Shown one piece after another: positions 1 to 10,534 of a stretch of 64,000 nt of DNA (position 1 is the first letter of the stretch; every line of letters starts with the position of its first letter). The notes under the pieces were generated by a model. It did not search any database. It had not been told where the DNA came from and saw nothing but the letters and a program-made list of their open reading frames with translations. The stretch lies in assembly GCA_011033025.1 (NCBI GenBank), contig WFMF01000048.1, positions 558,001 through 622,000 of the forward strand. The letters are read 5' to 3'. The stretch comes from Beroe forskalii. Lineage: Eukaryota > Ctenophora > Nuda > Beroida > Beroidae. Position numbers and translations under genes: made by a program.

Positions 1-57
1 AAATAAATGAATCGTCTAAAATAAATGAATCGTCTAAATGATAAATGAATCGTCTAA
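1..57. repeat. short tandem repeat, three imperfect units
   Basis: The unit ATAAATGAATCGTCT appears three times at the left edge. It runs directly into the open frame that starts at 38 and supplies in-frame stops just upstream of that ATG. Confidence 0.8.
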
Positions 58-2296
58 GTTGAATATTTCAGCATCTAATGATCGCTCAGTTAATGGGAAG
101 AACATCTTAGACGAGGAGAAGAAGTCCATGGCATTGTCAAAAGTCATAAGAATGATGACACCGATTAAAGAAAGCCCCAAGAACCCAGCTCATACAGCTG
201 ATTCTGATTTCTTACTTGATAAGCAGTTGGTGGATAGCAATAAATCTGCTGCTAATGGTGCTAAGATGGAATCCCTGAGGCCATGTCCTTCCCCCCCATA
301 TCAATATCATAATTAATTGGTCGTCCCCAAGAAAATAATTGGTTCTCCTTTTTTTCAGCAAGCGCATCCCCTGAATTGGCAAAAAATACGTTCGATTGTT
401 GACGAAATTAAACATTTTATTTGCTCAAATTATTCCATGATTTGCTCAAATTATTCCATTATTCGATTAGAAAATCACAACATTACATTTCCGTTGAATT
501 TTGCAGCTGATATAACAACTGATAGACTCTGGACAATGAAATTATACTGCGCAATTAATTAGTGTGAGTTTATCAAAAACGCATTAATTGACGCAGTTCT
601 TGATACTAAGGTACACATTATAATAAAGAAATCAGGCACTACTTATTCCTCTTATGAAAATTGATAGAAGTTCCGGATTTAAACGTATTTGAATTATCGT
701 ATTGCACGTGGACTTAATTGATGACGTAAAAATTTCAAAACGAACGACTGCTTGAAACGGCTTGAATACTTGTATGTTGTTATGATAGGAATACAGAGAT
801 GCAAAATGCAATCAAGTATATCATGTAGGTATGTACATGTTAACTTTGGTAATATCATCGCATTCCTTTCTTTCTTGAATGATTTGCAACACACAGCTCT
901 ACAGTACTACAGTATCATGTTCTTCGATCTCCGATTCCCCGAAAATGAGATTTACTTTTCTTGCCCCCCATATGCAAAATAGTGACGTGTGAGCTGAAGA
1001 ACTAAAATTACAGAAGACCAAAATCTAATTACAGGATCATTGAATCTAAGGTTAACCTATGTTTTCGTTCGGACAGCCCATTGGCCATTGCCAGCGTTCT
1101 CGAGCGGATCGGACTTTTCACTGGCCGTTGCCAGCGTTCTCCATTAAAGTATTAAAGTATCACTTTAACTGCTTTACATATAGAAACGTATAGGCGCTTT
1201 ATATATTATCTGATGATGATGTAAACCCTGCGAATAGGCAGTTCAAAGTCAAGGACCTACAACATTGCGTTATAATAATTACAGCAATCTATCCGCCTAT
1301 TTCTCCCATGTGTATTATACGCATATTAGAGCAAGACAAGAATCATCGCGAGAGTTAGATTACATGTATGTTTAGTTCTAGTTATCTCAGCGGAAATTCA
1401 ACGGAAACTGTTAAAAATTTCTTGTGTCAAAAATTTTTAAAATTTGACATTTTTGGTCGTCCCCATATGGTCTTCCGTTCCCAATGATATTGATTAGGGC
1501 CTTCCCCTGCAAGAGATTACGTTAGTAACCAGAGGAAGCGGTGTTCTCCTATTGCTGCCTTGTTGGATGATACTGGTTCATATGGATCTCCCTCAAAAAA
1601 GCCTAAATTTGACAGTGAGTCGCTTTTGTCCTCAACTCGAATTGATGATGTGACTGCAGTCAATGGAGAACCTTCAACTCCTGGCACATGTCAGAATATG
1701 CAAAGTAGTGCAGGAAACGTGGGGACTGTTCGTGATTCCACTACGTATTCAATGCCAGCAAACAGCAACATTGATCTAAATTCTTTCAATTCGTGCAACC
1801 AGGTTCAAAGCATCCACCACAACCCATCATTACATCCTCCTTCTGTACATCCTCATCCCCCGCTGGTACATGGGCCACCCTTCAATATGCCAATGAATCA
1901 GCCAGTGATGCCCAGCGTGTACCCTTACATGCATGGCTACCCTCCAGCTGTTGCACCCTTTCAACCTGTTTACTACCCTATATCTACAGACCTCAAACTT
2001 CCATGATTGATACTTCCTATCAGAATCACATGATGGTAAATCAACCTGGAAATCATAGTAGAAGTGTGTTGCAACCTACGTCCTTCAATACTGGCAATTC
2101 GAGCTCTTTCAATCAAAACACTGTCGTTCAGTCCCCCTCGAATAATCAATTCAGGACAACTGTTAGTACATCGGTTACGCCTCCAGTTGTTAATAGTATT
2201 TTTCAAGAACTCAACAATCAAAAACGTAAATTAAAGCTACAAGTTGGTTATAACATACAATTGGCTAGCGATGATGATGAAAAAGAAAATCAATAA
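38..2296 (+). pseudogene. Ser/Asn/Pro-rich coding sequence, split by a transposon and frameshifted
   Basis: An open frame runs from ATG 38 to 294. It resumes in the same frame at 1508 after the insertion at 295-1499: the codons CCT TCC CC- before the insert and CCT TCC CCT after it fit together exactly. The frame then runs to a stop at 2006. A second frame (about 1985-2296) keeps the same coding character and ends in an acidic DDDEKENQ tail, so a one-base frameshift near 1980 is likely. The product would be hydrophilic, with a basic patch (NQRKRC, SPSKKPKFD) followed by a Pro/His-rich stretch around residues 190-240 and a Ser/Asn/Gln-rich end. This looks like a disordered tail of a regulatory protein. 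I do not recognise the family. There is no poly-A tract, so a processed copy is possible but not shown. The 5' end may lie outside the window. Confidence 0.5.
295..1499. mobile_element. non-autonomous DNA transposon with 16-bp TIRs and 8-bp target duplication
   Basis: CCTTCCCC occurs at 287-294 and again at 1500-1507, directly flanking the element. Its ends are CCCATATCAATATCAT (295-310) and the inverted ATGATATTGATTAGGG (1484-1499), which pair with two mismatches. Removing the element and one copy of the 8-mer restores an open coding frame. An 8-bp duplication fits hAT, P or similar families. The 1.2 kb interior has no transposase frame, so it is non-autonomous or decayed. Confidence 0.75.
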
Positions 2297-2587
2297 AAAT
2301 GTAAAAATTTCGTTGTGTATTATATTTTTCGTAATTAATAATGTCCAAAATAATGTCGGGAAATGGTTGCAAAATAAAACTATTCGAATTGATCTTAGTT
2401 CCTTTGGGTGTGCTTGTTGCCATGGCGCGCGAACGTTACGTGTACGTGCAACGCATCTCGATTATGTTCATTTATTCGTTATTTTGTTTCAAAACGTTTG
2501 TATTGTCAATAGTCATAACTTGCGTCCCGAATGGAATTTTTCGATGCGGTACAAAGTATCTGACAGAAGAATTTCAAGCTAATGGAC
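2297..2587. other. no gene seen
   Basis: AT-rich sequence downstream of the broken plus-strand gene. The open frames here are short with no family signal. Confidence 0.4.
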
Positions 2588-2643
2588 CTATCTGAATAAA
2601 AGGTAAGGTAGTGGAGTATTTGACTTCTGTGTTTTAGCCTCAG
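2588..2643 (-). CDS. possible terminal exon of the recombinase-like gene
   Basis: CACTCAG precedes 2643 and the frame (phase 1) reads 18 residues to a TAG at 2588-2590. It joins in phase to the preceding exon only if that exon uses the weak donor G|GTTGGT at 2767. The residues show no recombinase Tyr motif. This is a weak alternative to termination inside the previous exon. Confidence 0.2.
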
Positions 2644-2759
2644 CTGAGTGAAATGTAACTCACGACTTTCGCTTTTGCTCTTTTGGTAACTTGGTAATCT
2701 ACCGATGTCCTACTGGGACACACCTGGGGTGCAAACTCGGGCACAAGGGACGTAAAAAA

Positions 2760-2882
2760 TCACCAACCTGTGATCATACTACGACGAATGTCCATGGGAG
2801 TCCTATGGCCATGTCCTTCGATCATTACCATTTTACTCCCTTCTCTGATAGCTTGATGACCTCTCTTGCTGGCAAAAACCGC
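2760..2882 (-). CDS. exon with box II-like segment, recombinase-like gene
   Basis: The acceptor TCTTTTCAG ends at 2883. Phase 0 reading gives 40 residues and then a TGA at 2760-2762. It contains VFASKRGHQAIREGSKM, which resembles the lF..s.Gk.l segment of tyrosine recombinases, then RTPMDIRRSMIT, whose Arg and Thr sit where box II is expected. It joins in phase with the exon at 4223-4353. Either the gene ends here without a catalytic Tyr, or it splices at about 2767 (GTTGGT) or 2829 (ATG|GTAATG). Confidence 0.55.
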   Translation of the reverse strand, partial: AVFASKRGHQAIREGSKMVMIEGHGHRTPMDIRRSMITGW

Positions 2883-2935
2883 CTGAAAAGAGAACATAAT
2901 ATAGCTTCAGCACAAATTGAGCAATAGTCTTATAG

Positions 2936-3090
2936 TGTGATATATCAGGGCGCTTTCAAGCGCCCGCAGACACGGAAAAAAAGCGACAGCAGCCGCCCGA
3001 AGGGCCGTGACTGCTGGCCAGTATCACTACAAAGTGTCAAAAGTGATAGCGAAGTCTCGAAAAAATATGCCAGCGCTCACTATATATTAT
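2936..3090. repeat. partial copy of a GC-rich MITE-like repeat
   Basis: Shares ATATCAGGGCGCT, GCAGACACGGAAAAA-like and CAGCAGTC/GACTGCTGG segments, and the end TGCCAGCGC(T/C)CACTAT, with the element at 8190-8552. The left end is not intact. Confidence 0.55.
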
Positions 3091-3095
3091 ATAGT

Positions 3096-3148
3096 GGTTT
3101 TGGAGAGCCTATTTTTATATAGTATATAAAAATAGGCTCTCCAAAACC
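3096..3148. repeat. perfect 26-bp inverted repeat with a 1-nt centre
   Basis: The arm 3096-3121 (starting GGTTTTGGAGAGCC) pairs without mismatch to 3123-3148. It lies just beyond the terminal CGCTCACTATA of the MITE-like repeat. Confidence 0.9.
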
Positions 3149-4222
3149 GAGACGGTTGTCGTAGTAACCCCCTGCTGATTTAGTGACGGCAGTCCATTTC
3201 TTTTGGTTGGAACCAACGTAACTAAACCTCACGTATCCGAAATAACGTTATTCTAACTTGGAATTACTAGAATTGACCAATTTCCTAATTTCTACAAATC
3301 GTCCACGTGAACTCTCGTGCTGAAATATGTAGCACCCAGATCTAATTTCACGTGCATTAGTCGTATTTGAACTCATTTCAACGTAATCAAGTGGAAAATC
3401 ACGTGTAAATATCAATTTCTTAAAATACCCTAATTTCTACAAAACGTCCACGTGAACTCACGTGATTCACTATTTCATAGTATATTTCCCACATTTAGTC
3501 ACTGCAAGTCATGAAGAACCCATTATTAGTTCACCATCTTTTCACAGAATAGGGCTACAGTACAATTTTTCGTCATTAACGTAATTGCAACCATTTTGCG
3601 GCTCAATTTTTAGAGGCTTCACATGACGACATATTTCGACTAATCACCTTGAAACCATGAACATGCCGACGATCGGAATGTTGATGCCAGTGACGTTTGA
3701 CACCAAACGAAAATAAGACATATAGGCTATGACGTTTGACAAAATTCCGAGTTACATTTAGTTCAGTGGGTCAGTCTTGAGCCCTCTACAGCGCATAATT
3801 ATGACAATCTGAATCAGCGATTTGGAGGACGGTGGCCCGGGACCTGCTTGTACCTTGAAAACATAGAAACGGGTATCATTACCGCATGACAAAATGTCAA
3901 ATTATACTAGGGAATAGATAGCCCGTTAACCGGGCGCGAGTCTTATTGGGGCATGTGTTCGTAAGTTTGATCAATGAAATATAGTTGTAAATATATTTAC
4001 GTCACCGAAAAATTGCGACGTGATAAAGAGTTTTGTATTTAGAGTGACGTAATCAAAATTCAGAAATCATCTATAAATGATCAGAAATGGCCAGCCAGAA
4101 CTGCTTTCCAGGACGGACACGCTCCCAAGCGTCCACAAACTCACAAAACAACGTAAAATTGATATTTTGTGTTTCACCAAATTATATGATGGTCATAACG
4201 AATTTCAAATAAAAATGATTAC
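3149..4222. other. intron sequence, no gene seen
   Basis: AT-rich. Between 3300 and 3470 there are five ACGTG-containing hexamers, two of them within a repeated phrase (TTTCTACAAA.CGTCCACGTG). There is no credible coding frame. Confidence 0.4.
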
Positions 4223-4353
4223 CTTATCTGCCTCCCTGATCTTCTCCTCATGTCTTTCAACAAATGCCTGGAGGGCGTTTCCTTGACTTGGGATAGCAAA
4301 CAAGCGTTTGCTTCCATAGTTAGGAAGGGTTTTGTTTCTGTGGAGTCGTGATC
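4223..4353 (-). CDS. exon, recombinase-like gene (core domain)
   Basis: The acceptor ATTTTGCAG ends at 4354 and the donor is AAG|GTAATC. It starts with two bases that complete a Gly codon with the upstream exon (phase 1) and ends in phase 0. The 43 further codons include LPNYGSKRLFAIPSQGNALQ and a charged helix, VERHEEKIREADK. The pattern K-T-...-YG-...-(h)xIP before a helix is common after the Lys hairpin in tyrosine recombinases. Confidence 0.75.
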
Positions 4354-4386
4354 CTGCAAAATAATCTATATAATAAAATAAATTGA

Positions 4387-4597
4387 GTGTATGGGATTCG
4401 TGTCGGCGTGTGTGTGGGACTCTGTGTCGGCATCATAGATTAGAATGGGAAAACCGTGTGTATGGGCACTGTGTCGTTGTGTGTATGGGATTCGTGTCGG
4501 CGTGTGTGTGGGACTCTGTGTCGGCATCATAGATTAGAATGGGAAAACCGTGTGTATGGGCACTGTGTCGTTGTGTGTATGGGATTCGTGTCGGCAT
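4387..4597. repeat. 94-bp tandem repeat, about 2.3 copies
   Basis: GTGTATGGGATTCGTGTCGG recurs at 4387, 4481 and 4575, an exact 94-bp spacing. Copies are nearly identical, so the expansion is recent. Confidence 0.9.
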
Positions 4598-4764
4598 GCA
4601 CGTGCAGAATATAGGGAAAGTTCTGGCGTTGATATGGTAACAAGTGAAGTGTGTTAATTTCATTTAACTTTTTTGTTATGCTATTTCCCTGAATAACTTC
4701 GGTTCTGATTCAAATTTTTCGATGCGATAAACTGATTTTCACTAATTTAAACTGCTTAGGTCTT

Positions 4765-4813
4765 AAATTTGTGAGTGTGCTGCTGCGTGGCAGCACCGAA
4801 CGGGCCTGCTAGT
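4765..4813 (-). repeat. inverted fragment of the ACTAGCAGGCCCG repeat family
   Basis: CAGCACCGAACGGGCCTGCTAGT ends at 4813; read on the minus strand it begins ACTAGCAGGCCCG, as in the four copies at 22014-23640. Confidence 0.6.
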
Positions 4814-4819
4814 TATAAC

Positions 4820-5420
4820 TAAAATTAGTTCTCAGGTTCATCAAAAATTACAATATTCCATTAAGATAGCGTTCTATTATATTGCAAAAACTGACATAAA
4901 TGAGTAAATGTAGACGTCCGTGTTACTGTTTGGCGAAGCAAACCACCTCCTCGGACTACTACGTTTTTAATGAATGACCTCCTTCCTCAGATTTTAGCAT
5001 TAAACCAATTATGAGATGGTTTGGCGTTAAATTTGAAGTTAATCTTATGCAAGTTCCAACTGCAATGGACATTTATAGAAAAATTGTATAGCGTCTAACC
5101 CGAGATCGCAAACGCAACGTCTGAACGCCAAAACTCAGTTAATAAAGAGGACATGAACTTAGTTTCAAGTCAAATTTATATTTAAAGTGATGTAAGATGA
5201 CCAGCCATAGCTCATGATTCCTTTTATCAGGTCATCAGGTGTTTGCAAACAATCGGTTGTTTTCCGTTTTTGTAGTGGGTACACAAAAAAGAGTCACATA
5301 CATTTCATTACAGCATTTGCAACGAATATCGCTGTCTCTTATCAGTGACTTGTTATCGCATCTTGCTTGTAATTTGCACTGTGCTGTTGTTGAGGATTGT
5401 GCATTCAACAATGTACAAGA
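4820..5420. other. intron sequence, no gene seen
   Basis: AT-rich. The 5239-5424 frame pair is antisense to itself and shows no family signal. The 5' end of the retroelement carrying the ORF at 5702 may lie here. Confidence 0.35.
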
Positions 5421-5701
5421 ATGAATTCTCAATACAATGTGTTGGAAATGGAGCGTGACTTGTAGAAATCACTTCAAGAAATGATGAGGGTGAAGCAAGT
5501 CGGGGATCTCAGTCAGTCACTGTTGAAGCAGACGAACAAGGACACGTTGATCAAACTTGTAAATCTTTTGACTGGTACGCTTTGTTAGGTGCAGCTGCAG
5601 CAGATGTGGACAGTTTGAAATCAGATCACATCAGACTTCTGTCTGCGAAGGAGGATATTGTGGCAAGTAAAAATTAAGAGCTTAACGAAGTCAAGAAGAC
5701 T

Positions 5702-6226
5702 GTGAAATCTGAGATGAAGAGCTGGGCGGATGTTGTTAGCAGGAACGTGAAACCCGCCACGGAGATTACTGCCAAAGTGATCAAGGACGCAGTGAAATCA
5801 GCAGTTACTGAGGAGGACCGCGGCTCCCGTAACCTGATGGTTTACGGTCTGATGGAGGAGGGTGAGGACGGGGACACTCTGCAGCTGGATGACATGTTGA
5901 AGGAGCTTGGGACGCCGTGCGACAGCGTTACTTTTGTCAGGGTTGGAGCTGTGAAGCAAGGAAGCGTGCGACCAGTGCGGCTAACGTTTGCTATTGATGA
6001 GAAGGATGGAGTGCCTCAGACTCTCTCACAAGGTAAAGAGCTGAAAAGTAGTATGAAGTTCTCATCTGTGTTCCTGGTACCGGACCGGAGTGTGGAGGAG
6101 CGGAAGGGTCACCGCTTGCTGGTGGAGGAGATGAGGAGGAAACGCTCAGAGAATCCTGACAATGTGTACTTCATCAAACAGGGGGCTGCAAGTTTCAAAG
6201 CACGGCAGACTGATGATAAGGACTGA
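5702..6226 (+). CDS. ORF1-type protein of a non-LTR element (RRM-like), copy A
   Basis: The 174-residue frame has the layout of LINE ORF1 nucleic-acid-binding proteins. Upstream (5430-5700) is a stop-broken Leu/Lys-rich coiled-coil region. An RRM-like segment follows with RNLMVYGLMEE (about residues 43-53) and VRPVRLTF (about 88-95). The C-terminal domain has VFLVPDRSVEERKGHRLLVE (about 120-140), the signature seen in many invertebrate ORF1s. The 3' UTR is short and ends at about 6540 with CCCCTGCGGGGG (a hairpin) and ATCAATCAA units. No endonuclease or reverse transcriptase follows. The stop in the upstream frame (TAAGAGC at about 5675) means this copy is probably dead. Confidence 0.7.
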   Translation: MKSEMKSWADVVSRNVKPATEITAKVIKDAVKSAVTEEDRGSRNLMVYGLMEEGEDGDTLQLDDMLKELGTPCDSVTFVRVGAVKQGSVRPVRLTFAIDEKDGVPQTLSQGKELKSSMKFSSVFLVPDRSVEERKGHRLLVEEMRRKRSENPDNVYFIKQGAASFKARQTDDKD

Positions 6227-6601
6227 ATGTTGGTAGTTTGATCTCTATCTCGCGACTCCATAACATGATGAATACACAGATATTTGATGGATTTTATTTA
6301 TTGTTATTGTGATGAATGATTGAGTGGACTATGATTTTTTTATGGAGATTTATGCTCAGACGTATAAGTTTGTTTGATTTTCAGCTATAATGTAAACATT
6401 TGCTAGTAGTACGCTAATTTTTCGCTGGGAGAAACTTTTGTCACAATGCAGAGTGATTTGTTGAATTTAATTTGAATGTTATTTGTTAACTCTTCGCCCA
6501 TAAAAGAGGCAAACCCCTGCGGGGGATTTTCAATCAATCAAAAGAACATTTCAACTTCTAAAGCTCTAAGCATTGCGTGAAATCATGGAGCAACATCTTA
6601 C

Positions 6602-6699
6602 CTGAGGTCTTGTACTTGTATAGTACTATCTCGTCTGTCAGGTTGCTTGAACAAGTTTTCTTGTTGATCACTTGGTCCAAAGCAAGTGATAAAACCTCA
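6602..6699 (-). CDS. exon, recombinase-like gene (after box I)
   Basis: The acceptor CTTGTTGCAG ends at 6700 and the donor is TCAG|GTAAGA. It is 98 nt: one base completes a Gly codon with the previous exon, then 32 codons, then one base. The residues GEVLSLALDQ continue directly from TAARP of the previous exon and end in YKYKTS, the expected Lys-hairpin region. Both junction phases fit. Confidence 0.8.
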
Positions 6700-6734
6700 C
6701 TGCAACAAGTAAGCAATTAACTACATGATATTGG

Positions 6735-6865
6735 GAAGCGACGTATCTGAATACGAAGTCTCGGGCGAATAAAGTATGGAATACACTTCCTTAACCGTCA
6801 CTGGCTTGATTATACTTGAATCCTTCGATTCCTGTCATTGGCTGTAAAAGCTGTTGGATGAGAAG
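6735..6865 (-). repeat. dispersed repeat, inverted copy of the 24.1 and 39.9 kb family
   Basis: Read on the minus strand it has AGCTTTTACAGCCAATGACAG, then GTGACGGTTAAGGAAGTGTATTCC and GCCCGAGACTTCG, as in plus-strand copies at 24090-24245, 24880-25070 and 39890-40065. Confidence 0.65.
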
Positions 6866-6869
6866 TAAA

Positions 6870-7537
6870 AACCTTCAAAATTTAAAAAAAAAGTCTCCCC
6901 ATATGCGTTAAGTTTTAATAAAATTTATAAAATAAAAAGTTGGCTATTATGATGGATGATAATGTTAAATATAGCAATTTAATTGAAGTATTGCAACATT
7001 GTAAAGAAACGGCGTCTTAAATATTTAACAACTTACTACAATTTTTATCCTCTTTCTTATTAAGTTCTTTTTTTGAAAATTCGTTCAATGCTTTCAAAAT
7101 GTTACTCGCCACATCCTTTTGGCCTTTATTTATTAACCGGCCTTTACTTTAAACGGCCTTTTTATGACCTGCCCCTTGGACAAAAATGACAATTTTTGAA
7201 CCATTTTAACCAGCCCCGTGGATAAAAATAGTTCTTGAGGTCACCATATAGAGGTTTTTATAGAATTGAGTGACCAAGGATATTTTAAATCAAAAAGTTG
7301 CATCAAAAACTCAAATTCCTTTCCAGTCTCATGATCTCTAAGCCATTATTGATGAACTATTATGACGTTAGTGTTCATTTAATATGCTGCTTAATGAGTT
7401 AATGTTTCATTTGCGTCAACTTATCCCTATGGACGAAAATTACAAAGTAATTTTGTTAGTTCATTCTCAGCCATGCTCTACAGTAAGCGTATATCTTACT
7501 ATTTATAATGCGTATTATCAATATATTATTATATTAC
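6870..7537. other. intron sequence, no gene seen
   Basis: AT-rich, with GGCCTTTA-type short repeats at about 7130-7170 related to the CGGCCC...GGCCAATAAGG repeats at 18.5, 20.0 and 38.6 kb. Confidence 0.35.
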
Positions 7538-7737
7538 CCAGGACGCGCTGCCGTAAGGCACAACAAGGAGGTAAAAAGCAAATTCCGGTCCCGGACGTAT
7601 GTTTCTTCGACGTCAGCGTCTGGATCCCTGAGTCGATTCGCCATTTCTTCCCAGTCCGTTTCCATTACAAATCGAGCAATGTGCTCCAAGGGAACGACTT
7701 TTTCACGTTGCTCCTCTTTAGTGACTATCTTTTTTGT
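7538..7737 (-). CDS. exon with box I Arg, recombinase-like gene
   Basis: The acceptor GCTTTTTTCAG ends at 7738 and the donor is CCTGG|GTAATA. It has 66 codons plus two bases (phase 0 in, phase 2 out). A charged helix (VTKEEQREKVVPLEHIARFV) is followed by RDRNLLFTSLLCLTAARPGE. The last part is the helix plus R-x-G-E of box I, where the Arg is a catalytic residue in active tyrosine recombinases. This is one of the best-supported exons. Confidence 0.85.
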
Positions 7738-8189
7738 CTGAAAAAAGCACCAAGTCGATAAAGTAATGTTAATTTTCATCCGTAGAACAAATCTAATCAA
7801 AAAGTTCATGATGAATCATTGAAAACCCAAATTGAATTGAAATTGTTGAAATTTTTAAAGCTTGGCCTCAACCACGCACCTTAATCTGAAGTTTCATATG
7901 CCGTTGAGATTGTAATTTGTAACTTCTATCTTTTACGGTTCTCGATAAAACTCAACTCTAAAATTGTCGTGCCGTGCCGTGTCGTCTACCCCCTAATTTA
8001 TTTAAAATGCTTTTTTTTCCGATTATTTATTGTGAAAAAACGGAACGGCTGATTTGCATGAAATTTTCAGGGTTTGTACATCACATCATTGACCATTGCT
8101 GTACGAATTTTCATGAATAACAGAGCTTATTTACATGTTCAAATCGGTATCTGAAAATCGCGATTTTCACGATTTACTATATTTTATAC

Positions 8190-8552
8190 TAGTGGGCGCT
8201 GGCATTAATTTTTTTCAGACTTCAAAAAGTACTTCGCACTTTGAACTGGTACTGGTTGCCTGTTAGATGTGTGTGTCTGTCCAGCAGTCCCGGCCCTTCG
8301 GGCCGCGACTGCTGGTCAATTCGGCTGCCGTCGGCCGACGGCAGCCACCCTTCGGGTGACTGCTGACCAATATATCAGGGCGCTAGCAGCGTTCGCAGCC
8401 ACGGAAAAAATCGTCCGAGGGCAGCGAGACAGAGAGACAGGGTAGCTGAAACGTATTTTTATACTGCAAGCTATTAAAACCAGCACAAAGGGCCTTAAGT
8501 TACATCGGAATTATATTCAAGTCTTGAAAAAGATGTTTGCCAGCGCCCACTA
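8190..8552. mobile_element. MITE with 15-bp TIRs
   Basis: TAGTGGGCGCTGGCA (8190-8204) pairs exactly with TGCCAGCGCCCACTA (8538-8552). The interior has GC-rich hairpins (CGGCCCTTCGGGCCG, CTGCCGTCGGCCGACGGCAG) and CAGTC/GACTG blocks. A partial relative lies at 2936-3090. Flanking sequence on both sides contains GAAAATCG(C)GATTTTCAC-type inverted phrases, so an older outer element may exist. Confidence 0.75.
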
Positions 8553-8730
8553 TGTAAAAATGTTGTGATTTTTGAAAATCGCCATTTTCACGTGGTGATT
8601 TTTACATGTCAATCTAATATTGTTGGTCATGAAAATTTGCAGATGTCTAGTCTTCAATGATGTTAACAAACCCTGAAAATTTTATTCTTATCTAGCGATT
8701 TCATGATACATACTTAAAATGAAAAATTAC

Positions 8731-8816
8731 CTGTTCCTCCAAAGTCACCATAAGTACAGTCTCTGCACGTTTCTTCAGTAGGCACGAAATCTTTCCAATC
8801 TGCTTCCTTTCGTCCT
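8731..8816 (-). CDS. exon, recombinase-like gene (N-terminal helical domain)
   Basis: The acceptor TCAATACAG ends at 8817 and the donor is GAACAG|GTAATT. It is 86 nt: two bases completing a Glu codon (G|AG), then 28 codons. The product is helical and basic: DERKQIGKISCLLKKRAETV. Phases match both neighbours. Confidence 0.75.
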
Positions 8817-8995
8817 CTGTATTGATTAAATAGTTATATGATTGACTTAATTTGAACTTAGTTCAGGATATGAATTGTCCATATATGACCAGGAAATGTC
8901 TATAGTGATGTTAACAAGTTGAGGCGTCGGAGCACAAGTCTCGGCCATCAATTCAATCTTACTATCTTATTCAGTCTTGAACCTAATCTACACAC

Positions 8996-9124
8996 CATTC
9001 TTGTAAAAGTTCTTCTCTGGTATTAACTGGTCAACGCTCAGGAACGTAAGGAAGTCGTACAAACACTTGATGTACTGCTTTTTAACTTCACACGTAAGCT
9101 TTACACCTCCACCGACTGACTGGA
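8996..9124 (-). CDS. exon, recombinase-like gene (SAM-like helical domain)
   Basis: The acceptor TTACTCTTCAG ends at 9125 and the donor is AATG|GTGTGT. It has 42 codons with phase 1 at each end. KKQYIKCLYDFLTFLSVDQL has the Y-...-F-x-x-F helix pattern of the N-terminal DNA-binding domain of tyrosine recombinases. The upstream join to 10428 is out of phase, so an exon between 9125 and 10427 is missing from this model. Confidence 0.75.
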
Positions 9125-10427
9125 CTGAAGAGTAATTAATCATAGTTTTAAATAGGTATTTTATTCGATTTCGCAAAATCAGGCGACCGCTCAATTTCCC
9201 TCAACTATATTTAATTAAATACTATATTTAATTAAATACGTACTTGAATTTTAAAATTTTTGACTTATCTTTTGACTTGTAATGGCACCTATAAGGTCTG
9301 TTTCCGATGGTACAAGTTAATGCAACATTTGAGGAAATCGAGAGGCTAAACGCTGTTTACCAATTGACCATTAAAACAGGTCTCGAAACACTCTGATGCT
9401 TCATCCGCTGGTTTCTAACGCAAGGAAATAATTTTCGAAGGATATTTTGCGAATTTAGTTTAAGCTTTCACACAAGAGCCAAGAGGGGTCGGTTACTATG
9501 TTAAAATTGACTCATTTAAAATATGTTTCGAAATTCTCAACTGTTTACTTTACTAGTTCCAAACACAAGGAAATATTTTGTCAGTCAAATTGGCCACTGT
9601 TTGGGGTTGCCGCCCTTGCCAGGGCGGAAATACCTAATGAATATAAATAAAATACCTAAATACCTTTCTTGTTTGTTGAGCGCATGTGCTGAAGTACTTC
9701 GAAAGATTGGAGGTATACTGTAGGGGTCAGTAGCGTTGATAGCCAACTAAGAAAATAACATAATCAATTCGCTGAATATTTATACAGTTTTTATTCCGAA
9801 AACATATTATTGTATTGATATCGGAATTTTTCCCTCCCCCATTTGCCTTTTTGTATTTACAAAAAGGCAAATTAGGGAGGGTTAGAAATGGCCAGGTTCC
9901 GGTAGTACATATAATATATACTACCGGATTTAAATGTATCGGTACTTGATAAGTTTATAGTGGCCAAAACAATAAGTACAATTACAAATCGAGCTGTATA
10001 TCGCGACAGTTAGCTAAAACTTAAATAGTTTAAAGAAAGAAATTTTAATGGATACTATAACTTATAACTGTAGAAAATTTGATTTATTTTCATAATTGCA
10101 AAATTTTCGATTGTTGGTCCTATGAATAGGATGTCCTAATATCAAAGGAGAAAATTTCAAATTTATTCAAATTTGAACATCGTTTTCTATCTCATAAAAA
10201 ACCGCGCTAATAAAGTGCTCCGCAAATTACGTGATGCCGTTTTTAAGTGTACTAAGGTAATATGGCTCAAAACTTGTCGTGAGACTGCTATAGTAACCTC
10301 CCTTCGGTCGGTCACTATCAACAATACTCGGTGAACGGAGAATATTATAAAGCATTCATAGTTACGCCTACAACTAGAAATGCAAGTTTAACACCAAAAT
10401 AATAGAAAAAAATATAAATTAACATAC
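9125..10427. other. intron sequence; one hairpin repeat; possible unseen exon
   Basis: Phase arithmetic demands an exon or alternative site here. One candidate (acceptor AACCAG at about 9413, donor GTAAAC at about 9352) does not fit the phase. The frame 9523-9723 has no support. Confidence 0.4.
9832..9882. repeat. pyrimidine/purine-capped hairpin repeat, copy 1
   Basis: CCCTCCCCCATTTGCCTTTT and AAAAGGCAAATTAGGGAGGG form a long hairpin around TGTATTTAC. Related hairpins occur at 33502-33547 and, weaker, near 45350-45382. Confidence 0.75.
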
Positions 10428-10534
10428 TTTTCTTGTACATCCCATTCTTCGATCATTTTCGTCCCCATGTGCGCCAAAATGTTCGGGAGAAAGTAACGAA
10501 TTATAAGGTCATTATTTGTTAGAAATGGGGACAT
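10428..10534 (-). CDS. exon, recombinase-like gene, bounded by a transposon tip
   Basis: The acceptor TTTGCACAG ends at 10535 and lies within the inverted terminus of the fold-back element. The donor is GAAAA|GTATGT. It has 35 codons plus two bases: SPFLTNNDLIIRYFLPNILA followed by a charged helix. It joins in phase 0 to the exon at 16624-16704 across the whole element. The downstream join is out of phase. Confidence 0.65.

Noticed and set aside
3300-3470. Cluster of CACGTG-type E-boxes as an enhancer
   Set aside because: Part of a small local duplication, and hexamers alone are weak evidence. Mentioned only in the intron note.
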